Below, piece by piece: positions 15,648-23,474 of a stretch of DNA of 64,000 nucleotides. The stretch comes from Methylobacterium sp. 2A (GTDB taxonomy: Bacteria; Pseudomonadota; Alphaproteobacteria; Rhizobiales; Beijerinckiaceae). Position 1 is the stretch's first letter. Each line of letters starts with the position of its first letter. A program made the position numbers and the translations under genes. The notes under the pieces are model-generated. The model searched no databases. It had not been told where the DNA came from and saw only the letters and a list, made by a program, of their open reading frames with translations. The stretch covers positions 211,492-275,491 of the forward strand of contig NZ_VUOK01000040.1 of NCBI RefSeq assembly GCF_009806555.1. Reading direction: 5' to 3'.

Positions 15648-16687
15648 GGCGCGCGATCTATCCCGCGCTCGCCCTCGTCGGCGCGCTGTGGGCTGTGCCG
15701 ACCTGGGCAGCCGGTCCGAGCGATCCGTCGAAGGGCGCGTCACAGCCGATCGGCTCGCCCAATGCCGGACCCGGCAAGAAGCCGATGCCGGAACTACCGA
15801 GCCCCTACACGCCGAACTACACCCGCGGCGCGGTCCCGCCCGCTAACGGCCAGCCGGCGGATCTCGCCTATGGCGCGTATCAGCGCGGGCAGTACGTCAC
15901 CGCCTTCCGGGAGGCAACCAAGCGCATCGAGGCGAACCCCAAGGACGCCGCCGCGATGACGCTGCTGGGTGAGCTGTACAACCAGGGTCTCGGAGTGAAG
16001 CAGGATCCGGTCAAAGCCGCCGATTGGTATCGTCTGGCTGCGGCTCAGAACGATGCCGCCGCCATGTCGTCCCTGGGTCTGATGGCGCTCGACGGCCGCG
16101 GCATGCCGAAAGATGCGAAGGCCGGTCGTCGCTGGCTGGAACAGGCGACAGCCCACGGCTCACCCACGGCAGCCTACAATCTCGGATTGATCCTGCTCGG
16201 AACGGGCACTCCGGCAGACGAGGCGGCCGCGGCCGCGCAATTCCGCAAGGCGGCCGATGCCGAGATCGGCCCGGCGCAGCACGATCTGGGCGTGCTCTAC
16301 CTCCAGGGCCGCGGCGTGCCCAAGGATGCCAGCAAGGCGGCATCCCTGTTCCGGCGTGGCGCCGACAATGGCGATCTGGCCAGCGAGATCGAGTACGCCA
16401 TCCTGCTGTTCAACGGGAACGGCGTCACCAAGGACGAGCGTTCGGCGGCTCGCTACTTCCTGCACGCCGCCTCGCGGGGGAACGCGATCGCGCAGAATCG
16501 CATCGCGCGGCTCTACGCGGTCGGCCGCGGGGTGACCAAGAATCCGGTCGAGGCCGCCGCCTGGAATCTCGCTGCGGCGGGCCAGGGTCTGTCGGATGCG
16601 TGGCTGGATCAGACCCTCTCGGGCCTCTCCGCGGACGAACGGGCACGCGCCGAGCGGCTCGCCAACGAGCGGATCGAGCAGCGCTGA
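15644..16687 (+). CDS. secreted Sel1-like repeat (SLR/TPR) protein
   Basis: The 347-residue protein begins with a signal peptide (about 1-23, ending PTWAA), a Pro/Gly-rich linker, and then at least six Sel1-type repeats from about residue 60 to 335, each with the A-x2-L-G-x-(L/M)-Y-x2-G-x-G-V pattern (for example LGVLYLQGRGVPKDASKAASLF). Such repeats form helical solenoids that scaffold protein contacts, usually in the periplasm. The ATG overlaps the thiE-like stop by four bases, so it is translationally coupled to a metabolic operon. The partner is unknown. Confidence 0.85.
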   Translation: MRRAIYPALALVGALWAVPTWAAGPSDPSKGASQPIGSPNAGPGKKPMPELPSPYTPNYTRGAVPPANGQPADLAYGAYQRGQYVTAFREATKRIEANPKDAAAMTLLGELYNQGLGVKQDPVKAADWYRLAAAQNDAAAMSSLGLMALDGRGMPKDAKAGRRWLEQATAHGSPTAAYNLGLILLGTGTPADEAAAAAQFRKAADAEIGPAQHDLGVLYLQGRGVPKDASKAASLFRRGADNGDLASEIEYAILLFNGNGVTKDERSAARYFLHAASRGNAIAQNRIARLYAVGRGVTKNPVEAAAWNLAAAGQGLSDAWLDQTLSGLSADERARAERLANERIEQR

Positions 16688-16691
16688 GGCG

Positions 16692-17132
16692 CTATCCCTC
16701 GGCCTTCGACCAGTCGACGCCGGCTTCCAGTTCCGGCAGCAGGACGACGCTCTCCTGCTCGTTCGGATCGGTCCGGGCGATCACGGCCGTGACCGGCTCG
16801 GATTGGCTGCGGTTGTAGGGCAGGTGCGGCACGTCCGCGGCGATGTAGACGAACTCGCCAGCCCCCGCGATCGCATGATGCTCCAGGCGCTCGCCCCAGA
16901 AGCAGCCCGACACACCCGACAGGACGTAGATCGCGGTCTCGTGCGATTCGTGCTTGTGCGCGTGCGCGCGCTCGCCGGGGGGAATTTCCAGCAGCTGCAT
17001 GTGCAGCGCCTTCGAGCCGACCGCCTCGGCCGAGATCGCCGGACGGTAGAGGTGCCCCTGCTTGCCGCGGAACGGGGCGCTCTCACGCACCACGCGCAGC
17101 CCCCCCTCCGGGGTATCGGAACCGAAACTCAT
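16692..17132 (-). CDS. cupin domain protein
   Basis: The 146-residue protein shows one cupin barrel: motif 1 with the metal-type histidines HAHKHESHE (about 57-65) and a GE-FVYI...PHLPYN motif 2 near 92-107. One metal ion is expected; the substrate is unknown. It ends only 5 bases from the convergent Sel1 gene and overlaps the next gene upstream (CMD protein) by four bases, so the cupin, CMD and DUF779 genes form one transcript. Being with an aldehyde dehydrogenase and DUF779 suggests a small-aldehyde or aromatic detoxification role, but that is inferred. Confidence 0.8.
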   Translation of the reverse strand: MSFGSDTPEGGLRVVRESAPFRGKQGHLYRPAISAEAVGSKALHMQLLEIPPGERAHAHKHESHETAIYVLSGVSGCFWGERLEHHAIAGAGEFVYIAADVPHLPYNRSQSEPVTAVIARTDPNEQESVVLLPELEAGVDWSKAEG

Positions 17133-17542
17133 GCGCCCTCTCCCACCCTGAAGGCGGAATCGACGGGAAGCTGCATGCCGTTCACCAGCGCATTGGTCTG
17201 GTTCGCCATGCCGACCACCGCCAGGAACTCGCCGTGCTGCTCTGGCGTCAAGCCCTTCGCCCGCGCCGCGGCCGTGTGCGAGTGGATGCAGTAGGGGCAG
17301 CCATTCGCGATCGAGACCGCGATATAGACCAGTTCCTTGGTCAGCGGATCGAGCGTCCCGGGTCCCATGACGGCCTTGAGCCCGGTCCAGGTCCGCTCCA
17401 GCAGGGCGGGATCGTTGGCGAGTCCCCGCCAGAAATTGTTGATGAACTCCGAGCCGCGGGTGGTCCGGATATCCGCGAAGACCGCTCGGACTCGCGGATC
17501 CGCCTCGGCTTCGGCATCACTCAGAAGCGTCACAGTTGCCAT
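17129..17542 (-). CDS. carboxymuconolactone decarboxylase family protein (AhpD-like)
   Basis: The 137-residue protein has the CMD/AhpD fold signature CPYCIHSH (about residues 82-89): two cysteines in CxxC followed by His, which in AhpD-like proteins gives thiol peroxidase or disulfide reductase activity. Helical packing around it is typical (TKELVYIAVSIANG before, LTPEQHGEFLAVVG after). The ATG at 17542 starts MATVTLLSDAEAEAD. It overlaps the cupin gene by four bases and follows the DUF779 gene by 11 bases. A CxxC redox role is more likely than true carboxymuconolactone decarboxylation. Confidence 0.85.
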   Translation of the reverse strand: MATVTLLSDAEAEADPRVRAVFADIRTTRGSEFINNFWRGLANDPALLERTWTGLKAVMGPGTLDPLTKELVYIAVSIANGCPYCIHSHTAAARAKGLTPEQHGEFLAVVGMANQTNALVNGMQLPVDSAFRVGEGA

Positions 17543-17553
17543 GGGTGGCTCCG

Positions 17554-17979
17554 TCAGAGCTTGCAGGCGCCTTCCAGAGCGCGGTTCTCGGCGTCCGAGA
17601 ACAGGCGCGAGCGGATATGGAACCGCTTCTCTCGGCCATTCTCAAGCGAGAACATGCCGCCGCGGCCCGGCACCACGTCCAGGATCAGGTGCGTGTGCTT
17701 CCAGACCCCGAATTGCGACCGGCTGATGTAGAAATCCGCACCGCCGACCTGGCCGAGATGCACGTCGCCGTCGCCGACGAGGAAGTCGCCGACCGGGTAG
17801 CACATCGGCGAGGAGCCATCGCAGCAGCCGCCCGACTGGTGGAACATCACCGGGCCGTACTCGGCGCGAAGTTCCTCGATGAGCTCCAGGGCCTTCGGCG
17901 TCGCGGTGACCCGCAGCGGCGTGCCGTCGGCACCGACCTGCTCGGCGGTCGTGGCCTCGCTCCCTGCATTCAGGCCCAT
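17554..17979 (-). CDS. DUF779 family protein
   Basis: The 141-residue product matches the DUF779 pattern: MFHQSGGCCDGSSPMCYP (about 45-62), rich in cysteines, then GQVGGADFYISRSQFGVWKHTHLILDVVPGRGG. DUF779 genes are typically found next to aldehyde dehydrogenase genes of the AldA/ExaC type, and such a gene lies about 850 bases away on the same strand. The cysteine cluster could bind metal or act on reactive aldehydes; function is not established. It is first in the DUF779-CMD-cupin transcript. Confidence 0.85.
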   Translation of the reverse strand: MGLNAGSEATTAEQVGADGTPLRVTATPKALELIEELRAEYGPVMFHQSGGCCDGSSPMCYPVGDFLVGDGDVHLGQVGGADFYISRSQFGVWKHTHLILDVVPGRGGMFSLENGREKRFHIRSRLFSDAENRALEGACKL

Positions 17980-18143
17980 GCAATCCTCCTCAACACGATG
18001 ATCGATATGCGTGCGCAGCGCAGGATTTCCACATTCGCGTCACCAGAACAGCCAAGCTGGTGCCAAATCCCTCAGGACCGCGTTGCTCGCCGAGAATGCG
18101 CCCCATCGGGGCGACTTGGAGAGCCCTGCAGGCTGATCGCATC

Positions 18144-18440
18144 ATGAAACCACGAAAAGCCGCCCCTTGTCTGGCCGTCGTCCTCGCCGCGATCCTGGCG
18201 GGTCCGGCCAGCGCGGATCCGCTGACGCTGCGGGTCCAGCCCCGGACCCAGCCGCTGTTCCTCCAACACGCATGGCATGTCGCCGGGAACCCGAACGTCA
18301 CACCCGATAACCCGATGGGCGTCGTCGGCTGGGATGGGCCGCCCGACGACGTGCCGAGCGTGAGCGCCGATGCCGGCCCGATGCCGCCCGGCTCCATCGC
18401 CAACGTGCCCTTCGAGGGTTTCGGGTACGGCGTCTATTGA
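18144..18440 (+). CDS. small secreted protein of unknown function
   Basis: The 98-residue product has a clear signal peptide (MKPRKAAP, then a hydrophobic core, cleavage after GPASA at about 24). The mature part is about 74 residues, rich in Pro, Gly and Val, with no cysteine and no known domain (for example NPMGVVGWDGPPDDVP). The ATG at 18144 is preceded by GCAGGCTGA, a weak ribosome site. It sits on the opposite strand between the DUF779 and aldehyde dehydrogenase genes and overlaps the next small gene. Confidence 0.6.
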   Translation: MKPRKAAPCLAVVLAAILAGPASADPLTLRVQPRTQPLFLQHAWHVAGNPNVTPDNPMGVVGWDGPPDDVPSVSADAGPMPPGSIANVPFEGFGYGVY

Positions 18441-18763
18441 TCGGCCGGTCGATCCTGGTGCTCGCGGCGCTGGCGAGCGTTCCCGCCCTGGGGCGCGAGG
18501 CTGTCGATGCGCCCGCACACGCAGCTGAGCTGCGGACCTGTCTGAACCATGTCGAATGGGTGGCGCCGCCCGATGCCGTGATTGCGGACCGGTCAACGTT
18601 CTGCGCCTGCTATGCCGAGGGGGCAGTGAGGGCGCGCCTTTGGGAGCTTGAGCGGGCCGAGGCCAATCAGGGCGAGGAGGTCCGCCACCCCGTGGCCGGC
18701 CGCACGATCAGTCTCCACGACCGGAAATCGGCTGCGATCGCCGCATCGTGCCTGAAGCACTGA
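18437..18763 (+). CDS. small secreted cysteine-containing protein of unknown function
   Basis: The 108-residue product starts with a TTG that overlaps the stop of the preceding small gene (TTGA), so it is probably coupled to it. A signal peptide ends near VPALG (about residue 19). The mature part has four cysteines (about 35, 56, 58 and 105), possibly forming disulfides in the periplasm. No known domain was recognised. Two secreted unknowns in one coupled pair suggest they work together. The TTG start is the only option that keeps the signal peptide. Confidence 0.55.
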   Translation: MIGRSILVLAALASVPALGREAVDAPAHAAELRTCLNHVEWVAPPDAVIADRSTFCACYAEGAVRARLWELERAEANQGEEVRHPVAGRTISLHDRKSAAIAASCLKH

Positions 18764-18774
18764 CGCCAGCTTCG

Positions 18775-18802
18775 AAAAAGCCCCGGCCTTGCGGCTGGGG
18801 CT
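18775..18802 (-). terminator. intrinsic terminator of the aldehyde dehydrogenase gene
   Basis: On the minus strand, AGCCCC and GGGGCT arms with further GC pairs are followed by TTTTT, a textbook rho-independent terminator 35 bases past the aldehyde dehydrogenase stop. On the plus strand it lies just after the small secreted gene and could serve that transcript less efficiently. Confidence 0.8.
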
Positions 18803-18836
18803 GAAGTTGTCTCGGGGGATCAACCCGGGAAGAAGC

Positions 18837-20360
18837 TCAGAAGAAGCCGAGCTTCTTGGCCGAGTAGCTGACCAGCATGTTCTTGGTCTGCTGGTAGTGA
18901 TCGAGCATCATCTTGTGGGTCTCGCGGCCGATGCCGGACTGCTTGTAGCCGCCGAAGGCCGCGTGGGCCGGGTAGGCGTGGTAGCAGTTCGTCCAGACGC
19001 GGCCGGCCTGGATCGCCCGGCCGAAGCGGTAGGCGCGGGTCCCATCGCGGGTCCAGACGCCGGCGCCGAGGCCGTAGAGCGTGTCGTTGGCGATGGAGAG
19101 CGCCTCGGCATCGTCCTTGAAGGTCGTGACCGACAGGACCGGCCCGAAAATCTCCTCCTGGAAGATGCGCATCTTGTTGTGGCCGCGGAACACCGTCGGC
19201 TTCACGTAGAAGCCCTCGGCGAACTCGCCGTCCTTGACGTTGCGCTCGCCGCCCGTGAGCAGCTGAGCCCCCTCCTGCCGGCCGATGTCGATATAGGAGA
19301 GGATCTTCTCCATCTGCTCGCCCGAGGCCTGGGCGCCGATCATCGTGGCCGGATCCAGCGGCGAGCCCTGCGTGATCGCCTCGACGCGCTTCACCGCCCG
19401 CTCGATGAAGCGATCGTAGATCGATTCGTGGACCAGCGCCCGGCTCGGGCAGGTGCAGACCTCGCCCTGGTTCAGGGCAAACATCGTGAAGCCTTCCAGC
19501 GCCTTGTCGAAGAAGTCGTCGTCCTCGTTGGCCACGTCGGCGAAGAAGATATTGGGCGACTTTCCGCCGAGCTCCAGCGTCACCGGGATCAGGTTCTGCG
19601 AGGCGTATTGCATGATGAGGCGGCCGGTGGTCGTCTCGCCCGTGAAGGCGATCTTGGCGATCCGCGGCGACGAGGCGAGCGGCTTGCCGGCCTCCAGGCC
19701 GAAGCCGTTGACGATGTTGAGCACGCCCGGGGGCAGCAGGTCGCCGATCAACTCGGCCAGCACCAGCACGGAGGCCGGGGTCTGCTCGGCGGGTTTCAGG
19801 ACCACACAGTTTCCGGCCGCCAGCGCGGGCGCCAGCTTCCACACCGCCATCAGGATCGGGAAGTTCCACGGGATGATCTGGCCGACGACGCCCAGCGGCT
19901 CGTGGAAGTGGTAGGCGACCGTGTCGTGATCGATCTCGGAGATCGAGCCCTCCTGCGCCCGCACGCAGCCGGCGAAGTAGCGGAAATGATCGATCGCCAG
20001 CGGGATGTCGGCGTTGGTGGTCTCGCGGATCGGCTTGCCGTTGTCCCAGGTCTCGGCCAGCGCGAGAAGGTCGAGATTCTCCTCCATCCGGTCGGCCATC
20101 TTGAGGAGGATGCGGGCGCGCTCGGCCGGCGCCGTCCGGCCCCAGGCTTCGCGGGCGGCGTGGGCGGCATCCAGCGCCTTCTCGACGTCCTGCGCGTCGG
20201 AGCGGGCGACCTCGCAGATCACCTTGCCGGTGATCGGCGAGGTATTCTCGAAATAGCGGCCGGCCGCAGGGGCGACCCACTGGCCGCCGATGAAGTTCTC
20301 GTAGCGGGCGGAGAAGGGCGACCTGACCTTGGAGTCGCCGAGGAATTCCGGCTTGTTCAT
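18837..20360 (-). CDS. aldehyde dehydrogenase (ExaC/AldA type)
   Basis: NAD-dependent oxidation of an aldehyde, probably acetaldehyde or another short aldehyde, to the acid. The 507-residue length and the sequence fit the AldA/ExaC/AcoD group. Visible motifs: the cofactor segment PWNFPILMAVWKLAPALAAGN (about 163-183), catalytic Glu in LELGGKSPN (about 265), and catalytic Cys in GEVCTCPSR (about 305). The start at 20360 (MNKPEFLGDS) follows a GGAGGGAA site. This group typically neighbours DUF779, as here. It has its own terminator and a leader region of about 300 bases, so it is monocistronic. Confidence 0.93.
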   Translation of the reverse strand: MNKPEFLGDSKVRSPFSARYENFIGGQWVAPAAGRYFENTSPITGKVICEVARSDAQDVEKALDAAHAAREAWGRTAPAERARILLKMADRMEENLDLLALAETWDNGKPIRETTNADIPLAIDHFRYFAGCVRAQEGSISEIDHDTVAYHFHEPLGVVGQIIPWNFPILMAVWKLAPALAAGNCVVLKPAEQTPASVLVLAELIGDLLPPGVLNIVNGFGLEAGKPLASSPRIAKIAFTGETTTGRLIMQYASQNLIPVTLELGGKSPNIFFADVANEDDDFFDKALEGFTMFALNQGEVCTCPSRALVHESIYDRFIERAVKRVEAITQGSPLDPATMIGAQASGEQMEKILSYIDIGRQEGAQLLTGGERNVKDGEFAEGFYVKPTVFRGHNKMRIFQEEIFGPVLSVTTFKDDAEALSIANDTLYGLGAGVWTRDGTRAYRFGRAIQAGRVWTNCYHAYPAHAAFGGYKQSGIGRETHKMMLDHYQQTKNMLVSYSAKKLGFF

Positions 20361-20667
20361 CGCTCTGTTCCCTCCATTGGCCCCGGCCTCGCGAACCGCG
20401 GCTCTTAGGCTTTAGCTGACGCTCGGGCGGCCGCTTCGCGGGCCGCATCCAGTTCCGCTATGGTCACAGCCAATGGCTTTTGGCCTGTCGAATCAAGGTG
20501 GACTTTTGGCCAGTGCGCGAGTGACGGGATCCTACGCCGATCCGATCCTGATCGCGAGGGGACAATGACGGGCGCGGTTCCTGTCGTGGAAAGCGTCGGT
20601 TTTCTGACGCTGCAACGACGTTCCGCGCCGGAAAACTGCATCGAGCGGATGCCTGCGAACAGAGCGA
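20361..20667. other. non-coding gap between the aldehyde dehydrogenase and DUF3325 genes
   Basis: Around 300 bases with no gene I can support. One minus-strand frame ending at 20405 has a 22-residue alanine-rich end (AELDAAREAAARASAKA) that looks protein-like but has no usable start of its own; it may be a remnant. The region must hold the aldehyde dehydrogenase promoter; a sigma-54-type TGGCAC...TTGC was looked for and not found. Confidence 0.5.
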
Positions 20668-21015
20668 TCACCGCATCAGGGCGAGCGGCAGCGTCAGCGC
20701 GGCGAGCGGAATCGCCGCCAGGGCCGCGGCCCGGAGCGCTGTCGGCCGATACGCGATCAAGGCGACCACGGCGAGCGCCGAGCCGGTGAGCGAGCCGATC
20801 CACTGGACGGGACCGAAACACCAGCCGACGGATGTGACCGCGGCGGCGAAGGACAGTCCGAGACCCGACCAGCCGGCCGCGCGCAACCCCCTGATCCGGG
20901 ATCGGGCGACCGGTGTGCGGATCACCGCCCGGTGATGCCGATCCTGGCTCAAGGCGAGGGCAGAGAAGCCCGAGAAGGCGAGCAGGAGGCTCAGCAACAG
21001 GGCCGGCGCGGTCAC
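20668..21015 (-). CDS. DUF3325 family membrane protein
   Basis: The 115-residue protein has about four hydrophobic segments (1-20, 47-66, 72-92, 95-113) and the DUF3325 look, including the ALSQDRHHRAV motif around 20-30. DUF3325 proteins occur with PepSY-domain ferric-siderophore reductase genes and DUF3649 proteins, exactly the order here. It overlaps the PepSY gene by four bases, so it is the last gene of this unit. Location is the inner membrane; the role in iron-siderophore handling is inferred from gene company. Confidence 0.8.
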   Translation of the reverse strand: MTAPALLLSLLLAFSGFSALALSQDRHHRAVIRTPVARSRIRGLRAAGWSGLGLSFAAAVTSVGWCFGPVQWIGSLTGSALAVVALIAYRPTALRAAALAAIPLAALTLPLALMR

Positions 21016-22532
21016 GCTTCAGCCGTCCCATGCAGGCGCTCCTTGGCCGGGCGCCGTGCGAGCGCACGCCGCCCCGCGAGCCGCGCCGCGAGAAACAGCA
21101 GCAGACCCAGGAGCGCCATGGCACCATCGAAGCCCACGAACCGGACCTGGCCAGCGGTCATGGAATCGATCACCGGAATTGCCAGGAAGGCGAAGGCCGG
21201 CACGGTCAGAGCGATCGACCAAGCCCGCGGCCGCGGGTAGAGTGCGGACGCCATAGCCGCCAGCACCCAGACGGTGAAGAACGCCCCGACCTCCCAATCC
21301 GCCCGAGCGTCGAGCGTGACGGGGAGCAACCGATTGGCGAGGAAGTAGGCGGCGAGGCCCGTAGGAAGTCCGGCGATGGTGCCGAGATTGAGGATGCGGA
21401 CGAGGCGCAGGCCAAGACCCTCCGGAGCGGCGTTCTTCGGAGCCCGCGCGACGGTCCAGAGCACGAGCCCCGTCGCCACCGTGCCGGCCCCCATGAGGCC
21501 GCAGAGGAAGAACAGGAACCGCAGCGGCGCGGCCGCAAAATGCGCCTCATGCAGGCCGATCATCACGGCACCGGTCCGCGTGGCCGCACCGGCCTCGCCC
21601 ACACGTCCGAGTTCCACGCCGGTCGCCGCATCGTAGGCGATCTGGGGATGCAGATGGGCGAGGCCCGGCGGTTCCTCGAAATAGGCGGTCACGGTCGCTG
21701 CCGCGTCGCCCGGATTCGAGACCGTTACGTGTTCGGGCGTCTCGCCGGTCGCCGCAATGGCGCGCGACACGATCTCACCGAGGGGCAGCCCCGCGCCCGG
21801 CCGCCCGGCCGGCGGGCGGCCGGCGATCATGAGGCCCGCATCCGCGTAGTACCGCCGGATATCGCCGTGGTAGCCCGTCTTCACCGCCCAGGGCATCAGC
21901 ATCGACGCGAGCGTGACGAGGCCCGTATAGACGATCATCAGGTGAAACGGCAGCGCGAGGACCCCCATGACGTTGTGCGCGTCGAGCCAGCCGCGTTGCG
22001 CCGAGCGGTCACGCCGGAAGGTGAAGAAGTCGGCGAAGATCCGGCGGTGGGTCACGATCCCGGATATGAGCGCGATCAACAGGATCATCGCGCAGGCGGA
22101 GACGATCCACCGCCCCCAGATCGGCGGCATGTTCAGCTCGAAGTGGAAACGGTAGAGAAAATCGCCGCCGCGTGTGTCCCGCACCGTCGAGCGCTCGCCG
22201 GTCGCCGGATCGAGCAGAGCGTGATGGAACGGGCCGCCGATCGTCTGCCACCAGTAGACCTCGACAGCCGTCATGTCGGCGTTCGGCAGCTTGATGGACC
22301 AACCCGCGGCCTCGGGCATCGTCTTTCGGAGGAACGTTCCCGCACCGGTCGCCGCGGCGACGGGATCGGGTATCGCGTCCGGCAGTTCCGGCCGCATCCA
22401 GTGCGAGATCTCGGTCCGGTAGTAGCTGGCAGTGCCCGTGACGAAGATCGCGAACAGGACCCAGCCCACCACGAGGCCCGACCACGTATGCAGCCATGCC
22501 ATCGACTGGCGGAAGCTTTTCGGCCGGTTCAC
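21012..22532 (-). CDS. PepSY-associated TM helix protein (siderophore-iron reductase-like)
   Basis: The 506-residue membrane protein has an N-terminal helix with the PepSY_TM start SFRQSMAWLHTWSGLVVGW, a periplasmic PepSY-like part, and four or five further membrane helices with conserved histidines (LDAHNVMGVLALPFHL, GLHEAHFAAAPLRF), possibly heme ligands. Family members are linked to reduction and release of siderophore iron in the periplasm. The start is a GTG at 22532 overlapping the DUF3649 stop; the longer frame upstream is Arg-rich shadow. The gene pairs at both ends with DUF3325 and DUF3649, so all three are one operon. Confidence 0.85.
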   Translation of the reverse strand: MNRPKSFRQSMAWLHTWSGLVVGWVLFAIFVTGTASYYRTEISHWMRPELPDAIPDPVAAATGAGTFLRKTMPEAAGWSIKLPNADMTAVEVYWWQTIGGPFHHALLDPATGERSTVRDTRGGDFLYRFHFELNMPPIWGRWIVSACAMILLIALISGIVTHRRIFADFFTFRRDRSAQRGWLDAHNVMGVLALPFHLMIVYTGLVTLASMLMPWAVKTGYHGDIRRYYADAGLMIAGRPPAGRPGAGLPLGEIVSRAIAATGETPEHVTVSNPGDAAATVTAYFEEPPGLAHLHPQIAYDAATGVELGRVGEAGAATRTGAVMIGLHEAHFAAAPLRFLFFLCGLMGAGTVATGLVLWTVARAPKNAAPEGLGLRLVRILNLGTIAGLPTGLAAYFLANRLLPVTLDARADWEVGAFFTVWVLAAMASALYPRPRAWSIALTVPAFAFLAIPVIDSMTAGQVRFVGFDGAMALLGLLLFLAARLAGRRALARRPAKERLHGTAEA

Positions 22533-22855
22533 GCGGCACCCCCGGCCTGAAACGCGCCCGCGCACCACAAGGCGGCGATCAGCGACGCTGCGGCCAGTCC
22601 CAGGACCAGGGCGGCACGCCCGACGGTTCGGGCGGCGAAAACCCAGATCACCGCCGCTGCCATGATGGCGAAGCTCGCGATCATGCCGGTCGATACGGCC
22701 TCGGGCCTGGCGACTGGGAGAACCAATGCCAGCAGCGCGCTCGCCAGGGCGGCGACCCCGTATCCCCCCACGATGGCCAGGAGGACCCGGGCAGCGACCG
22801 CCAGCCGATACGCGCGCACCGTGCCTCGACGGGCGTTCACTCCACCGGCGCTCAT
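22529..22855 (-). CDS. DUF3649 family membrane protein
   Basis: The 108-residue protein has about three hydrophobic segments (20-45, 55-78, 82-104) with small residues, matching the DUF3649 type that begins with an (R)YRLAVAARVLLAIVGGYG-like helix. It is the first gene of the DUF3649-PepSY-DUF3325 operon; its stop overlaps the GTG of the next gene. The start ATG at 22855 (MSAGGVNARR) was preferred over a distant in-frame ATG at 23035. Such trios often sit beside a TonB-dependent receptor; none is visible in the window. Confidence 0.8.
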   Translation of the reverse strand: MSAGGVNARRGTVRAYRLAVAARVLLAIVGGYGVAALASALLALVLPVARPEAVSTGMIASFAIMAAAVIWVFAARTVGRAALVLGLAAASLIAALWCAGAFQAGGAA

Positions 22856-23129
22856 GGCGCCACCTCGCGTATCCGTGAACCCATGCCGCGACCTAATCGC
22901 GACCGCCGGGATGGCGCAACGGCTATGTTCCGGAACGATTCCAGTGAAGCGATAAGGACTTAGAACGAGTCTGAACTGTCCGTGCGTAACACCATGGAAG
23001 ACCGGGAAGGCCCGCTCGGCCAGACAGCCCCTCATCCGGAGGGGGATGCACGACCGACATCGACGAACAGGTCGGGTCGATCACCGCACGCGAGACGACG
23101 GCAGGATCGTACGCAGGCAGCAAGGGGCC

Positions 23130-23378
23130 TCAGCGCCCGGACGGTGAAGCGACGCGGCCCGGCTCGGAGCGGTGCAGCGCCAGCGCCGCATCCCGCGCAC
23201 TCGGCGGCAGATCGGCACCCGGTTTGACGATCAGCAACGGCGATTCGTTCGTCGACCGATCGTGCTCATGGCCCCGGGCGTAGCCGGCATTGATCCCGGC
23301 ATAGAAGCCCGTGAAATCCCCGGCACGGGCCACGCCGGGGAGGGCGAGGAGAAGCATCGAAAGCAGAATACGGCGCAT
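23130..23378 (-). CDS. short secreted protein with an outer-membrane beta-barrel-like N-terminus
   Basis: The 82-residue product has a signal peptide (about 1-19, cleaved after ARA), then GDFTGFYAGINAGYARGHEHD, which matches the first strand of Omp25/porin-like barrels of Rhizobiales. After that the sequence is charged and short, with no further strands; a real barrel needs about 180-250 residues. It could be a truncated outer membrane protein gene or a small secreted protein that keeps only this motif. The stop is not preceded by an obvious frameshift, and the region downstream holds no barrel-like continuation. Confidence 0.55.
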   Translation of the reverse strand: MRRILLSMLLLALPGVARAGDFTGFYAGINAGYARGHEHDRSTNESPLLIVKPGADLPPSARDAALALHRSEPGRVASPSGR

Positions 23379-23474
23379 CGCGGACTCTGAAAACGAAGTG
23401 AGCGACGGCTCCGACCGGAACCGCCGCCCTCTTCTCTCCGTGCGGATCGCGGCGGCAAAGCGGCCGCGATCGCC

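Noticed and set aside
20405..20560. Small minus-strand frame ending AELDAAREAAARASAKA
   Set aside because: It looks protein-like at the end but has no own start or ribosome site; listed only as a possible remnant.
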